Positions 33,204 to 42,309 of a stretch of 64,000 nucleotides of DNA are shown piece by piece (within the stretch, counting starts at the first letter, position 1; each line of letters starts with the position of its first letter). The notes below the pieces were generated by a model. The model made no database searches, had not been told where the DNA came from, and saw only the letters and a list, made by a program, of their open reading frames with translations. A program made the translations under genes and the position numbers. The stretch covers positions 177,926 through 241,925 of the forward strand of contig JAVJQK010000109.1 in NCBI GenBank assembly GCA_040218145.1, read 5' to 3'. Origin of the DNA: Sandaracinaceae bacterium. GTDB lineage: Bacteria > Myxococcota_A > Polyangia > Polyangiales > Sandaracinaceae.

Positions 33204-35327
33204 TCAGCGGGGCCCGAGCACGAGGAAGTCGCGCGGCCCGAGGGTCACCGCGCCCCCTGCGACGTCGCCGCCGTCGAGCAGGTCGACGTAGCTGCCCGCG
33301 GGGATGTTCACGGTGCGGGACGCGTCCGCGCGGTTGATCGCGACGGTGACGTCGGGCGCGCTCTCCCCGCAGCCGCCCATCGCGTAGACCCACGTGTCCG
33401 CGTCGACGCTCACCGTGCGGCGGCGGCCGCGGGTCAGCGCGCGGTTCTGGGCGCGGAGCCGCGCGAGCGCCCGGACGCGCCCACGCAGCGCGATCTGGTG
33501 CGGGTTCAGGTCCGCGTCGCTCGTCGGCATCATGCGCCGGTTGTCGGGGTCGCCGCCGCCCGCGAGGCCGATCTCGTCGCCGTAGTAGAGGAGCGGGATG
33601 CCCGGGTTGGTGAACAGGATGGCGAACGCGACCCCGAGCCGCTCGTAGGGCGCGGCGTCGCTCGGCTGCGGCGGGCGCCAGTCCCAGCCGTTGCCCGGGT
33701 TGGAGCCCTCACGGCAGTTGCCGATCTCGCCGCTCGCGAAGTGGATCACGCGCGGGATGTCGTGGTTGCCCGCCCAGGTCGTCATGATCGCGCTCGGACC
33801 ATAGAACGCGTCGTTGCCGTCCATCCAGCTGGAGAGGTTGCCGAGGTTCCCGTCGGGTCGGAACACCGCCTCGCAGAGGCGCGCCTTCAGCGGGAAGTCG
33901 AACTGCCCGTCGAGCATCGTGTCCGGGTCGACGAAGCTCCGGATCAGGCCCGGGTCGTCGTACGCGAACGTCTCGCCGACCAGGTAGAAGCGGCCGCCCT
34001 CGGGGGCGGTGATCTCGCTGTCCAGGCGCGCGCGCAGGTCGGTCAGCCAGTTGAGCGGCACGTGCTTGATCGCGTCGAGGCGATAGCCGTCGAGGTCGTA
34101 CTCGCGCGCCCACCAGAGCGCGTCGTTCACGCTCCAGCGGCGGGCGTCAGCGTTGTCGAACTCGAAGGCGGGGAGGTAGTCGGTGAACGCGCAGCGCGTG
34201 CCCCAGTAGGGGTCGTCCCAGAGGTTCTCCGGGCCGCACAGCGGGAGCCGGCCGTCGCCGCGGCGCGCGAACCAGTCGGGGTGCGCGGCGTGGAGCCCGC
34301 TGTCGATGTCCACGTGGTTCATCACGTAGTCGAAGAGCACCTTCATCGGGCGGCCGTCGGCCCCCGTCGTGGCGTGGGCCGTGTCGACGAACGTGCGCAG
34401 ATCGGAGGCGGAGCCGATGCGGCTCTCGACCGCCGGGCGGGGTGACGGATTGCGGGGGTCCGAGTAGTCGATGTTCGCGGGGGACGGCCAGTAGCCGTGG
34501 TACGCGCTGTACTGGTGCGAGTCGGACGCGGGGTCGATGGCCGCGCCTGCGGAGTCGCGGTTCTCGTAGGGGGCGCTCAGCCAGACCGCGGTGACGCCGA
34601 GATCCGCGAGGTAGTCGAGCGCGCCCGTGGCGCCGGGGAGGTCGCCCCCCTCGTACTGACCGCTGGGTCCGCGGGTCGCGTCGCCGCCCGTCGCGCCCGG
34701 GACCGGATCGGCGCGCCCATCCGAGTCACGGAAGCGGTCGACCATGGCAAAGTACATGACGGCGTCTCGCCAGTCGAACGCGTCGATCTCGCCGCACCCC
34801 GTGGTGCACACCAGGAGCACGCCGTTCTGGCCCCCGAAGCCGTCGGGGACCAGCTCGTCCGCGTTGGGGTCGGCGATCCAGTCCGTCCCGTCGATGATGA
34901 GCTTGTACTCGTGGCGGCCGAAGGGCTCGATGAGCGTCGTGAGCGTCCAGACCCCCGTGCCGTCGTTCACCATCTCGAGCGCGCCTTCGCTCGGGTCGCG
35001 CGCCCACTCGCTCGGGTCGGTGCTGCGAGGCGTGAACGAGCCGCTGACCCAGACCGTGCTCGCGCCCGGGTTGACGTAGCGGAAGCTGATCTCGTTGCAT
35101 GGGGGAGGTGGCGGGCCTGCGTCGACGGGCGGGGGAGCGCTCGCGTCTCCGCAGCTCGCGTCGCCCGCGCCGCCGTCGCCGCCGCGGCAGCGCCTCCAGC
35201 CGGGGAACGGGTCGGCGTCTCGATCGATCACGGGCCCGCCGTCGAGATCCGGCGGAGTGACCATGCCTTCGAAGGTGCAGCCCAGCGCGAGCAGGGCCAC
35301 GGCGGTGAAGAGGGTGAGGGCGCGCAT
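33204..35327 (-). CDS. GH13 alpha-amylase lipoprotein with N-terminal CBM48-like domain
   Basis: 707 residues with lipoprotein signal (ALLALGC). An Asp/Gly/Pro-rich linker is followed by a starch-binding-like beta-sandwich (STVWVSGSF ... RHEYKLIIDG) and then the GH13 barrel: LFDYVMNHVD (I), LDGYRLDAIKH (II, nucleophile Asp), YLVGETF (III, acid Glu) and TWAGNHD (IV). A C-terminal beta domain ends LGPRDFLVLGP. It should attack alpha-glucans at the cell surface. The ATG at 35327 puts the signal at the N-terminus. A large related paralogue lies at 22075-23742. Confidence 0.93.
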   Translation of the reverse strand: MRALTLFTAVALLALGCTFEGMVTPPDLDGGPVIDRDADPFPGWRRCRGGDGGAGDASCGDASAPPPVDAGPPPPPCNEISFRYVNPGASTVWVSGSFTPRSTDPSEWARDPSEGALEMVNDGTGVWTLTTLIEPFGRHEYKLIIDGTDWIADPNADELVPDGFGGQNGVLLVCTTGCGEIDAFDWRDAVMYFAMVDRFRDSDGRADPVPGATGGDATRGPSGQYEGGDLPGATGALDYLADLGVTAVWLSAPYENRDSAGAAIDPASDSHQYSAYHGYWPSPANIDYSDPRNPSPRPAVESRIGSASDLRTFVDTAHATTGADGRPMKVLFDYVMNHVDIDSGLHAAHPDWFARRGDGRLPLCGPENLWDDPYWGTRCAFTDYLPAFEFDNADARRWSVNDALWWAREYDLDGYRLDAIKHVPLNWLTDLRARLDSEITAPEGGRFYLVGETFAYDDPGLIRSFVDPDTMLDGQFDFPLKARLCEAVFRPDGNLGNLSSWMDGNDAFYGPSAIMTTWAGNHDIPRVIHFASGEIGNCREGSNPGNGWDWRPPQPSDAAPYERLGVAFAILFTNPGIPLLYYGDEIGLAGGGDPDNRRMMPTSDADLNPHQIALRGRVRALARLRAQNRALTRGRRRTVSVDADTWVYAMGGCGESAPDVTVAINRADASRTVNIPAGSYVDLLDGGDVAGGAVTLGPRDFLVLGPR

Positions 35328-35520
35328 GTTCGTAGGTCCCAGGGGGGCGTGACTCAGGCCAGAGACACTCTGAGGCGTTTTCTCGTCCCTGTCACGCGCT
35401 GGACCCCCCTCGCGGCCGGCGTCCGCCACCCTCGCGCCCGCCACCCCCGCCGATCCGGCCTCGTAAGTATCCGGAATCACACGAGCGGCGTGCGGCACGG
35501 GCCCTGCGGTCGGCGATGGC
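35328..35520. other. Divergent gap between amylase and RAYT genes
   Basis: 193 bases without a gene. It must hold the amylase promoter. No palindrome resembling the 170-bp elements is seen directly next to the transposase gene. Confidence 0.4.
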
Positions 35521-36780
35521 GTGCCGCCTCCTCGCATCATCGCCGCCGGCGCGACCGAAGCCCTGACGCGCTGCTGCGCGTTCCGGAAGTTCCTCTGGAC
35601 GCCCTCGGCGCCCGAGATCCACGACGGCTTCCTCTACCTGTACGGCTGGGCGGCGAGGCAGTGTGGCGTGCGATTGCACGGCATCTCGTTGCTGCCCAAC
35701 CACTACCACTCGAACGTGACCCCCACTCGGGCCAACCTCCCGGAGTTCACCCAGCTCGCGCATCGGTCGACCGCGTGCTTCCTGCAGGAGGCACTGAAGG
35801 CCTTCGGGCACGGCAAGCCTCCGTGCGTGTGGGACAAGCGCCCGACGCACTACATGCGGCTGATGGACGTGGGCGCGTCCATGGAGTGGGCGCTCTATCT
35901 CCGACTGCAGGCGGTGGCGGCGGGGCTGGTCGAGCGGCCGGAGGACTACCCGGGGCTGTGCACGCCGCTCGGGCTGATGAAGAACGGGGTGGTGGCGGTG
36001 AAGCGACCACGGTGGGCCGTGACCCCGGACATGCCTTCCGAGCTCGAGGTGAAGTTCGCGCCCGACCCCGTGCTCGCGCGCGGCTTCGGTGGGGACGTGC
36101 AGAAGGCGGTCCACGTGCTGGAGAAGCGCGAGCGAGAGATGGTGCGCCGCTTCGCTGCGCTCCGGCGGCGCTCCGGGCGATCGGTCCTCGGGCCAGAGGT
36201 CGTCAAGCGCGTTGACCCTCACGCGGAGCCCCGCGGGCCGCGAAGGCGAGGGAGCGCGCCCCGGTACAAGGTGGGCGGCGACGTGATGGAGAGCCTGGGG
36301 GACCTGCGCCAGCGGCGAGAGCGCCTCCGCGACGAGCAGCTCGGGTTCCGGGAGGAGCACGCTGCCTCGCGTGCTCGGTGGCGTGCTGGTGAGCGCGACG
36401 TCGCCTTCCCTGCGGGCAGCTATGAGATCCGCGTCGAGCACATGGCGAACGTCGCCGAGCCGCACGACCACGCCGAGCTGTGCGCGCCGGGAGAGCCGTT
36501 CCTGCCGGGAAAGCGCTCGAAGCGAGTCGCCGACCGATCCAAGGTCGCGGCGCTGGTCGACGCGGTGATGGACGACCTCGGCCTGGACGACCCGCTCGAC
36601 GTCACCTCGTCGCCAGACGCGTCAGTGGGAGCCGCCGAGGAGGCCGACGACGTCGAGGCGTCCGACCTCGAATCGCCGCCGCTGACGGAGGGACATCCCG
36701 ACATGGACCGGCGGGCGGACGGCAGCGAGCGAAGCGGCCGAGAGCCTTCCAAGCGAGACAAGCCGAAGAAGCCCTCGTAG
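35521..36780 (+). CDS. RAYT-type Y1 (HUH) transposase with long C-terminal extension
   Basis: 419 residues from GTG. The first 160 residues match the REP-associated tyrosine transposase / IS200-like Y1_Tnp domain: LLPNHYHSNVTP contains the His-x-His pair, and ALYLRLQAVAAGLVERPEDYPG has the tyrosine, the Gln and the 'NPVRAGLV-PEDYP' box of RAYTs. The remaining 250 residues are an Arg/Glu-rich then acidic extension not found in classical RAYTs. Known RAYTs act on REP palindromes in single-stranded DNA and are usually domesticated single-copy genes. Substrate sites are not proven here. Confidence 0.85.
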   Translation: MPPPRIIAAGATEALTRCCAFRKFLWTPSAPEIHDGFLYLYGWAARQCGVRLHGISLLPNHYHSNVTPTRANLPEFTQLAHRSTACFLQEALKAFGHGKPPCVWDKRPTHYMRLMDVGASMEWALYLRLQAVAAGLVERPEDYPGLCTPLGLMKNGVVAVKRPRWAVTPDMPSELEVKFAPDPVLARGFGGDVQKAVHVLEKREREMVRRFAALRRRSGRSVLGPEVVKRVDPHAEPRGPRRRGSAPRYKVGGDVMESLGDLRQRRERLRDEQLGFREEHAASRARWRAGERDVAFPAGSYEIRVEHMANVAEPHDHAELCAPGEPFLPGKRSKRVADRSKVAALVDAVMDDLGLDDPLDVTSSPDASVGAAEEADDVEASDLESPPLTEGHPDMDRRADGSERSGREPSKRDKPKKPS

Positions 36781-37091
36781 CTCGGCGCAGAGGTCGTGGA
36801 AGGCCTCGCGCGGCTCGGCACTGGCCCGGGCCGCGCGCTCCTGCGTTCGTAGGGCGACGTGGAGCTGGGGAGACCGGCTGGAAGTGACAGACTGAGCAGC
36901 TCGTGGGGCCGAGCGGGCGGATCTTGGGGGTACGCCGGCACGAGATCCGGATGAGCGACCGCGGATTCTCGCCAGCAGTCCCGGATCATCGGCAACAACC
37001 TCGGATTCTCGGCAACGACCTCGGTTTCTCGGCAACAACCTCGGTTTCTGAACTTGCGGGCATCCCCCGGCGTCTGGGCTAGACCCCGCCG
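36781..37091. other. 311-base intergenic region between RAYT and MATE genes
   Basis: No convincing gene on either strand. It holds the 20-bp tandem array described separately in its last third and GC-rich unassigned sequence otherwise. The MATE promoter is expected here. Confidence 0.6.
36960..37056. repeat. 20-bp direct repeat array, five units
   Basis: Units begin exactly every 20 bases at 36960, 36980, 37000, 37020 and 37040 (last one partial). The consensus is approximately CTCGGATTCTCGGCAACAAC. Units 3 and 4 differ at two positions. The period is not a multiple of three, so this is not a coding repeat. The array ends about 36 bases before the MATE start. Confidence 0.9.
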
Positions 37092-38405
37092 GTGCAGGAG
37101 CTGCGCGCGCTGCTGAAGCTGACCGGGCCGCTGCTGATCACCCAGCTCGGCAGCATGCTCCTCGGCGTGGTCGACACCGCCGTGGTGGGCCGGCTCGGCG
37201 AGATCCCGCTCGGCGCGGTCGGCCTCGGCAACACGATCTTCTTCACCATCAGCGTGCTCGGGTTCGGCTGGATGCTGGCACTCGACCCGCTGATCGCGCA
37301 GGCGGTCGGCGCGGGCGAGAGGCGCCAGGCTCGGTACCTTCTCTGGCAGGGCATCTGGGTCGCCCTCATCGGCACGCTGCCCCTCACCCTGCTGGTGGTG
37401 CTGGTCACGGAGAACGTGCACCGCTTCGGGGTGCCGGCCGCGACGGTGGCCGAGGTGACGCCGTATCTCTACGCGCGGCTGGTCGGGCTCGCGCCCTTCT
37501 TCGTGCTCGCCGCGTGCCGCGCGTTCCTGCAGGCGCGCGAGGTGACCCGGCCGCTGGTCATCGGCGTGGTGCTGGCCAACGCGCTGAACCTCCCGCTGAC
37601 CTGGGGCCTGGTCTTCGGCGAGCTCGGGCTCCCGCAGCTCGGTACGGCGGGCGCGGGCTGGGCCAGCGCGGTCGCGACCGTGGTGCAGCTGTCGGTGGCC
37701 GCCCTCGCGGTGACGAAGCTCTGGGGGCCGCATCGTCGCTTCCACCCTCCCGCCTCCCCACCCATCCGCAAGGTGCTCGCGCTCGGCACGCCCATCGGGC
37801 TGCAGCTGGCCGCCGAGGTGGGCTCGTTCGCCATCGTCACGGTGCTCATGAGCCGGCTCGGGACGCTCGCGCTGGGCGCGCACAACGTGGCGCTCACGCT
37901 CATCAGCACGACGTTCCAGGTCGCCGTCGCGCTCGGGGCCGCCACCGCGGTCCGTGTGGGGCACGCGGTCGGACGCGCCGACGCGCCGGGCACGCGAAGG
38001 AGCGGGCTGACGGGCATCGCCGCGGGCGCGGTCGCCATGCTCGCCGGCGCGCTGGCCTTCCTCACCATCCCCGACGTCCTCGCGCGCGTGATCACGGACG
38101 AGCCCACGGTGATCACGGCCGCGGTCCCGCTGTTCGCGGTGGCGGCCGCGTTCCAGATCTCCGACGGGGTCCAGGCGGTCGCGGCCGGCGCGTTGCGCGG
38201 CGCAGGAGACACGCGCTGGCCGCTCATCGCGAACCTCGTCGGGCACTATGCGATCGGCGTGCCCCTCGGCGCGGGCCTGGCCTTCGCCCTCGACTGGGGC
38301 CCCGTCGGGCTCTGGTGGGGCCTCAGCGCGGGTCTCACGGCGGTGGCGCTCGGACTCGGCGCGCGCTTCGCCTGGCTCTCGCGCCGACCCATCGCCCGCG
38401 CCTGA
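37092..38405 (+). CDS. MATE-family multidrug/Na+ antiporter
   Basis: 437 residues from GTG, with about 12 transmembrane helices over the whole length. The MATE hallmarks are the N-terminal PLLITQLGSMLLGVVDTAVVGRLG, the central QAREVTRPLVIGVVLANALNLPLTWGLV and the second-half counterpart GTPIGLQLAAEVGSFAIVTVLM ... GVQAVAAGALRGAGDTRWPL. The cargo may be drugs or metabolites coupled to Na+ or H+. It lies directly downstream of the 20-bp array, which may be regulatory. Confidence 0.94.
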   Translation: MQELRALLKLTGPLLITQLGSMLLGVVDTAVVGRLGEIPLGAVGLGNTIFFTISVLGFGWMLALDPLIAQAVGAGERRQARYLLWQGIWVALIGTLPLTLLVVLVTENVHRFGVPAATVAEVTPYLYARLVGLAPFFVLAACRAFLQAREVTRPLVIGVVLANALNLPLTWGLVFGELGLPQLGTAGAGWASAVATVVQLSVAALAVTKLWGPHRRFHPPASPPIRKVLALGTPIGLQLAAEVGSFAIVTVLMSRLGTLALGAHNVALTLISTTFQVAVALGAATAVRVGHAVGRADAPGTRRSGLTGIAAGAVAMLAGALAFLTIPDVLARVITDEPTVITAAVPLFAVAAAFQISDGVQAVAAGALRGAGDTRWPLIANLVGHYAIGVPLGAGLAFALDWGPVGLWWGLSAGLTAVALGLGARFAWLSRRPIARA

Positions 38406-38474
38406 AAGGTGGCGGTGAGCTTGATTGATGGCCGCACGCATCGCAGGCTCCGCGCCCTCGGAGGAAGACTCTTG

Positions 38475-40802
38475 GTGACGCTTCGGTTCCAGACCACCGC
38501 CTCGCTCCTCGCCGCGCTCGCGTCGGGGCAGCTCTTCGGCTGCGACGCCAGCTCGGAAGATCCCGCCGATCCGAACCCGAGCGGAGGCGGCGGCGGCAGC
38601 CGCGCCGACGATGAGCCGCGACCGGCGCCACCGACCACCGCCGACGCGTCCTTCCTCGACGCGTTCGCGGAGACGGGCCGCTTCCGCTACGGACAGCCCC
38701 GCGCCATCGAGGTCCTCCCCGACGGAAGCGGCGTCCTCTACCTCCGCTCCGGCGCGCGCGACAGCGAGGGCAAGCTCTATCTCTGGGACCCGGAGACCCG
38801 CGAGGAGCGCGAGCTGCTCACGGCCGCCGATCTGACCGAGAACGGCGAAGAGGAGCTGAGCGCCGAGGAGCGCGCCCGCCGCGAGCGGATGCGCCTGACC
38901 GCGCGCGGCATCGCGAGCTTCCGGCTCTCCCCCGACGCCACGCGCATCCTCATCCCGCTCTCCGGTCGGCTCTTCCTCGTCGACCGCGCGCTGATCGGCC
39001 AAGACGGCGCGGTCCGCGAGCTGGAGTCCAGCGCCGGCCGCGCGATCGATCCCCGCTTCAGCCCCGACGGCTCACACATCGCCACGGTGCGCGGCGGCGA
39101 CCTCTACGTGATCGACGTGGCCACCGGCGCGGAGGTGCGCCTCACGACGCGCCCCAGCGACGAGGTGGAGAACGGGCTCGCCGAGTTCGTGGCGCAGGAG
39201 GAGATGGGGAGGATGCGCGGCTTCTGGTGGTCGCCGGACTCGCGCTCGATCGCCTACCAGCAGACGGACCACTCGGGGATGGAGCGCATGCACATCCTCG
39301 ATCCGATGCACCCCGAGCACGAGCCCCAGGCCTGGCCCTACCCCAGACCCGGCGAGACCAACGCGCGGGTCCGCCTCGGCGTGCTGCCGATCTCCGGCGG
39401 GCCGACGCGCTGGGTCGAGTGGGACCACGAGCGCTTCCCCTACCTCGCCACGGTCCGCTGGCCCCGCAGTGGCCCGCTGACGCTGCTCGTGCAGGACCGC
39501 GAACAAGAGGAAGAGTCATTGCTCGCGGCCGATCCAGCCAGCGGGGAGACCCGGCCGCTGCTGAGCGAATCGGACGACGCCTGGATCAACCTCGATCAGA
39601 CCGCGCCCCGCTGGCTCTCGAGCGGCGAGCAGTTCCTGTGGAGCTCGGAGCGCGACGGGGAGTGGCGGCTCGAGCTGCGCGGCGCGGACGGCTCGCTCGT
39701 GCGCGCGCTCAGCCCCGAGGGGTTCGGCTACCGCAGCCTCTTGCACGTGGACGAGGACGCGGGCGTGGTCTGGGTGACGGCGAGCGCGGAGCCCACGGAG
39801 ACCCACGTCTACACCCTGCCGCTCTCCGGCGAGGGCGACCCCACCCGTCACACCGAGGAGCCCGGGGAGCACGAGGCGGTGTTCGGACGCGGCACCGATC
39901 TCTGGGTGCACGTGAGCCAGACCGCAGACGGCGAGGTCGAGAGCGCGGTCAGGCGCGGGGACGAGGCGCTCGGCGTGCTCCCCTCGAACCTCGAGGCGCC
40001 CCCCTTCATGCCCAACCTGTCCTTCGAGACGGTCGGGCGGCGGGAGTGGCGCGCGGTGGTGGTCCGCCCGCGCGACTTCGACGAGAGCCTCCGCTACCCG
40101 GTGATCGTGCACGTCTACGGCGGGCCCCACGTCCGCTACGTGACCAAGACGCCTCGCCGCTACCTGCTCTCCCAGTGGCAGGCCGACCACAACTTCATCG
40201 TCGTGACGATCGACGGCCGCGGCACGCCCGGCCGGGGTCGCGAGTGGGAGCGCGCCATCGACGGCGACTTCATCTCGGCCCCCCTCGAGGATCAGGTCGA
40301 GGCGCTCCAGCAGCTCGGCGATCGACACCCCGAGATGGACATGGAGCGCGTCGGCGTCTGGGGCTGGAGCTTCGGCGGGTACTTCAGCGCGATGGCGGCC
40401 CTGCGACGCCCCGACATCTTCCGAGCCGGCGTGGCCGGCGCGCCGGTCAGCGAGTGGCGCGACTACGACACCCACTACACGGAGCGCTACATCGGCCTCC
40501 CCGAGGAGGAGGGGACCGAGGGCAGCTACCACGCGAGCAGCGTGCTCACCTTCGCCGGTGAGGCGCCCGAGGCCGACCACCGCCCGCTGCTGATCATCCA
40601 CGGCACCGCGGACGACAATGTCTACTTCAGCCACGCGCTGAAGCTGCAGAACGCGCTCTTCCAGAGCGGACGCCCCGCCGACCTGCTGGCGCTGAGCGGG
40701 CTGACGCACATGGTCCCCGAGGCCAACGTCGTCCGCCGCATGCATCAACGCGTGATGCGGTTCTTCGAGTCACACCTCAGACGAACGCCGACACCACGGT
40801 GA
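38475..40802 (+). CDS. S9 prolyl oligopeptidase / dipeptidyl peptidase IV-type lipoprotein
   Basis: 775 residues from GTG 38475, chosen because GGAGGA lies about 9 bases upstream and it opens a lipoprotein signal ending QLFGC; a longer GTG at 38409 would add 22 residues. A low-complexity linker is followed by an eight-bladed propeller (DPPIV_N) and a C-terminal alpha/beta-hydrolase domain. The triad is GWSFGGY (Ser), HGTADDNVYF (Asp) and LTHMVPE (His). It should release N-terminal dipeptides from proteins or peptides outside the cell. It is convergent with the PP2C gene (26-base overlap). Confidence 0.93.
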   Translation: MTLRFQTTASLLAALASGQLFGCDASSEDPADPNPSGGGGGSRADDEPRPAPPTTADASFLDAFAETGRFRYGQPRAIEVLPDGSGVLYLRSGARDSEGKLYLWDPETREERELLTAADLTENGEEELSAEERARRERMRLTARGIASFRLSPDATRILIPLSGRLFLVDRALIGQDGAVRELESSAGRAIDPRFSPDGSHIATVRGGDLYVIDVATGAEVRLTTRPSDEVENGLAEFVAQEEMGRMRGFWWSPDSRSIAYQQTDHSGMERMHILDPMHPEHEPQAWPYPRPGETNARVRLGVLPISGGPTRWVEWDHERFPYLATVRWPRSGPLTLLVQDREQEEESLLAADPASGETRPLLSESDDAWINLDQTAPRWLSSGEQFLWSSERDGEWRLELRGADGSLVRALSPEGFGYRSLLHVDEDAGVVWVTASAEPTETHVYTLPLSGEGDPTRHTEEPGEHEAVFGRGTDLWVHVSQTADGEVESAVRRGDEALGVLPSNLEAPPFMPNLSFETVGRREWRAVVVRPRDFDESLRYPVIVHVYGGPHVRYVTKTPRRYLLSQWQADHNFIVVTIDGRGTPGRGREWERAIDGDFISAPLEDQVEALQQLGDRHPEMDMERVGVWGWSFGGYFSAMAALRRPDIFRAGVAGAPVSEWRDYDTHYTERYIGLPEEEGTEGSYHASSVLTFAGEAPEADHRPLLIIHGTADDNVYFSHALKLQNALFQSGRPADLLALSGLTHMVPEANVVRRMHQRVMRFFESHLRRTPTPR

Positions 40803-41676
40803 CGTTGTCGGACGTCGACGCGTCCATCGCGGCACGCACGAGGAGGTGACACGCCTCGTCCGCGCTCTCGGCCGCGGACAGGTGCTCGGCGATCGCCTCG
40901 TCTCCCACGACGTCGGTCAGCCCGTCCGACGCGAGCATCACGCGGTCGCCAGGCGTGAGCTGGAACCACGCGCCGTCCACCCGCGGCTCCTGCCGGTCTC
41001 CGCCGATGGCGTTCACCAGGATGTGGCTGAGGTGGGAGAGGTCGAGGTCGGCGCCGCCGTCCCCCGACTCCTTGCGCACGCGCTCGGCGAGGCTGTGGTC
41101 TTCGGTGATCCGGTCCAGCCGCCCTTCGCGCAGCAGGTAGGCCCGGCTGTCGCCGACGTGCGCGACGAAGAGCTCCCGCTCGAGCAGGTACGCCATGACG
41201 AGCGTGGTCCCGAGCTTCGGGCTCGCGTGCTTGCGCGCCGCCACCGACCAGAGGCGGGCCTGGACCGACCGCGCCATCTCGCCCACGCCATCGATGAGCG
41301 CGCGTCGGTGCGCGTCGTCGAGCGTCTCGCTCCAGGGCATGTGGTGGGCCAGCCACTCCACGACGCCGTCGACGGTGACCGCGCTCGCGAGGTCGCCCGA
41401 GCCGTGCCCGCCCATACCGTCGGCCACCACCAGCACGGTCCCCTCGGACGCGGCGAGCGTGCCCCCCGGCGCCGCGGCGAGGCTCGACGCGCGCACGGCG
41501 ACGCAGCGGCTCACGTCGGCGACCAGGAACTGGTCTTCGTTCTTCTCGCGACCGCCGACGTGCGTGAGCCCGCCGACGTCGCGGCTCCGCGTCGGAGCCT
41601 CGCTCGCGCCGCGCAGGTTGGGGAGGGTCTGCGGGCCGGGATCGAAGGGAGCGGCCTCGGTGTGTGCGTGGGTCAT
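40777..41676 (-). CDS. PP2C-family serine/threonine protein phosphatase
   Basis: A 299-residue soluble phosphatase. The metal-binding motifs of the PPM fold are intact: REKNEDQFLV, VVADGMGGHGSGD, VAHVGDSRAYLL, LASDGLTDVV and the terminal STSDNVTVVSAFV. A linker of about 35 residues precedes the domain. In myxobacteria such enzymes oppose the abundant Hanks-type kinases, but no such kinase gene is in this window. The ATG at 41676 is preferred over an upstream in-frame start that would lengthen the non-conserved N-terminus. Confidence 0.93.
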   Translation of the reverse strand: MTHAHTEAAPFDPGPQTLPNLRGASEAPTRSRDVGGLTHVGGREKNEDQFLVADVSRCVAVRASSLAAAPGGTLAASEGTVLVVADGMGGHGSGDLASAVTVDGVVEWLAHHMPWSETLDDAHRRALIDGVGEMARSVQARLWSVAARKHASPKLGTTLVMAYLLERELFVAHVGDSRAYLLREGRLDRITEDHSLAERVRKESGDGGADLDLSHLSHILVNAIGGDRQEPRVDGAWFQLTPGDRVMLASDGLTDVVGDEAIAEHLSAAESADEACHLLVRAAMDASTSDNVTVVSAFV

Positions 41677-41770
41677 CGAAGGATGGACCCAGCAAGCCAC
41701 GCGCCGGAGCCCCGTGAGGCCCGGCGCGCGCGTCGCACCGTGACGGGCCGCCCCGCCGTGTCGTCCTGCG

Positions 41771-42223
41771 TCAGCCCTCTTCGGCCGCCGGGTCGCCCGC
41801 GTCCATGTCGTCGACGGTGTCGTCACCCTCGCCGCCGGACGTCGCGGGCTCGGCGCCGCCAGCGCCGCCCGGGAGCTCACCGCTGACGCCACCCGTGGTC
41901 GTCATGTAGGCGAGGATCGCCTCGAGGTCGTCGGCGCTGAGCCGGCTCTCGCGGATCGCCGGCATGTCGTCCTCGCCCTCCCGGACCTGCTGACGCATGC
42001 GCGCCGGATCCCAGCCGAGGCCCTCGAGGTTGGGCGCGCCGCTCGCGTGGCAGGCCATGCAGATCTGGTTGTAGACCGTCTCGCCGCGCGCGATGTCGGC
42101 CGAGGCGATGGGCCCCGCGTAGTCGGCGCTCGTGGCGTGAGCCTCCTCCGCGCCCTCTCCACCCGAGCCACCACACGCCGCCAGGGTCAGGGCCACCGCG
42201 GTCATCAAAGCCAGTCGCGTCAT
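41771..42223 (-). CDS. c-type cytochrome lipoprotein
   Basis: 150 residues with a lipoprotein signal (TLAACGG, Cys17). The single haem site is CMACH (Cys55, Cys58, His59), and Met87 in EDDMPAI is a plausible distal ligand, as in class I cytochrome c. A Gly/Glu/Asp-rich tail of about 40 residues follows. It is a membrane-anchored electron carrier; the partner oxidase or reductase is not in this window. Confidence 0.92.
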   Translation of the reverse strand: MTRLALMTAVALTLAACGGSGGEGAEEAHATSADYAGPIASADIARGETVYNQICMACHASGAPNLEGLGWDPARMRQQVREGEDDMPAIRESRLSADDLEAILAYMTTTGGVSGELPGGAGGAEPATSGGEGDDTVDDMDAGDPAAEEG

Positions 42224-42309
42224 TCTCTCTCCTCCGAAGCCCCGAGTCGGTGGGGCGCGCGAATGTCACCACGCGGGGATCGCGCTGGCAAGGTCGTGGC
42301 GGCCGGAGG

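Noticed and set aside
35521..36780. Active IS200/IS605 insertion sequence
   Set aside because: No accessory tnpB, no clear subterminal hairpins at either end and a long fused extension; it fits a domesticated RAYT better.
36960..37056. CRISPR array
   Set aside because: The repeats are 20 bp directly abutting with no spacers, and no cas genes are present.
38409..38475. Earlier GTG start of the S9 peptidase
   Set aside because: It would put 22 extra residues before the lipoprotein signal, and a better ribosome-binding site precedes 38475.
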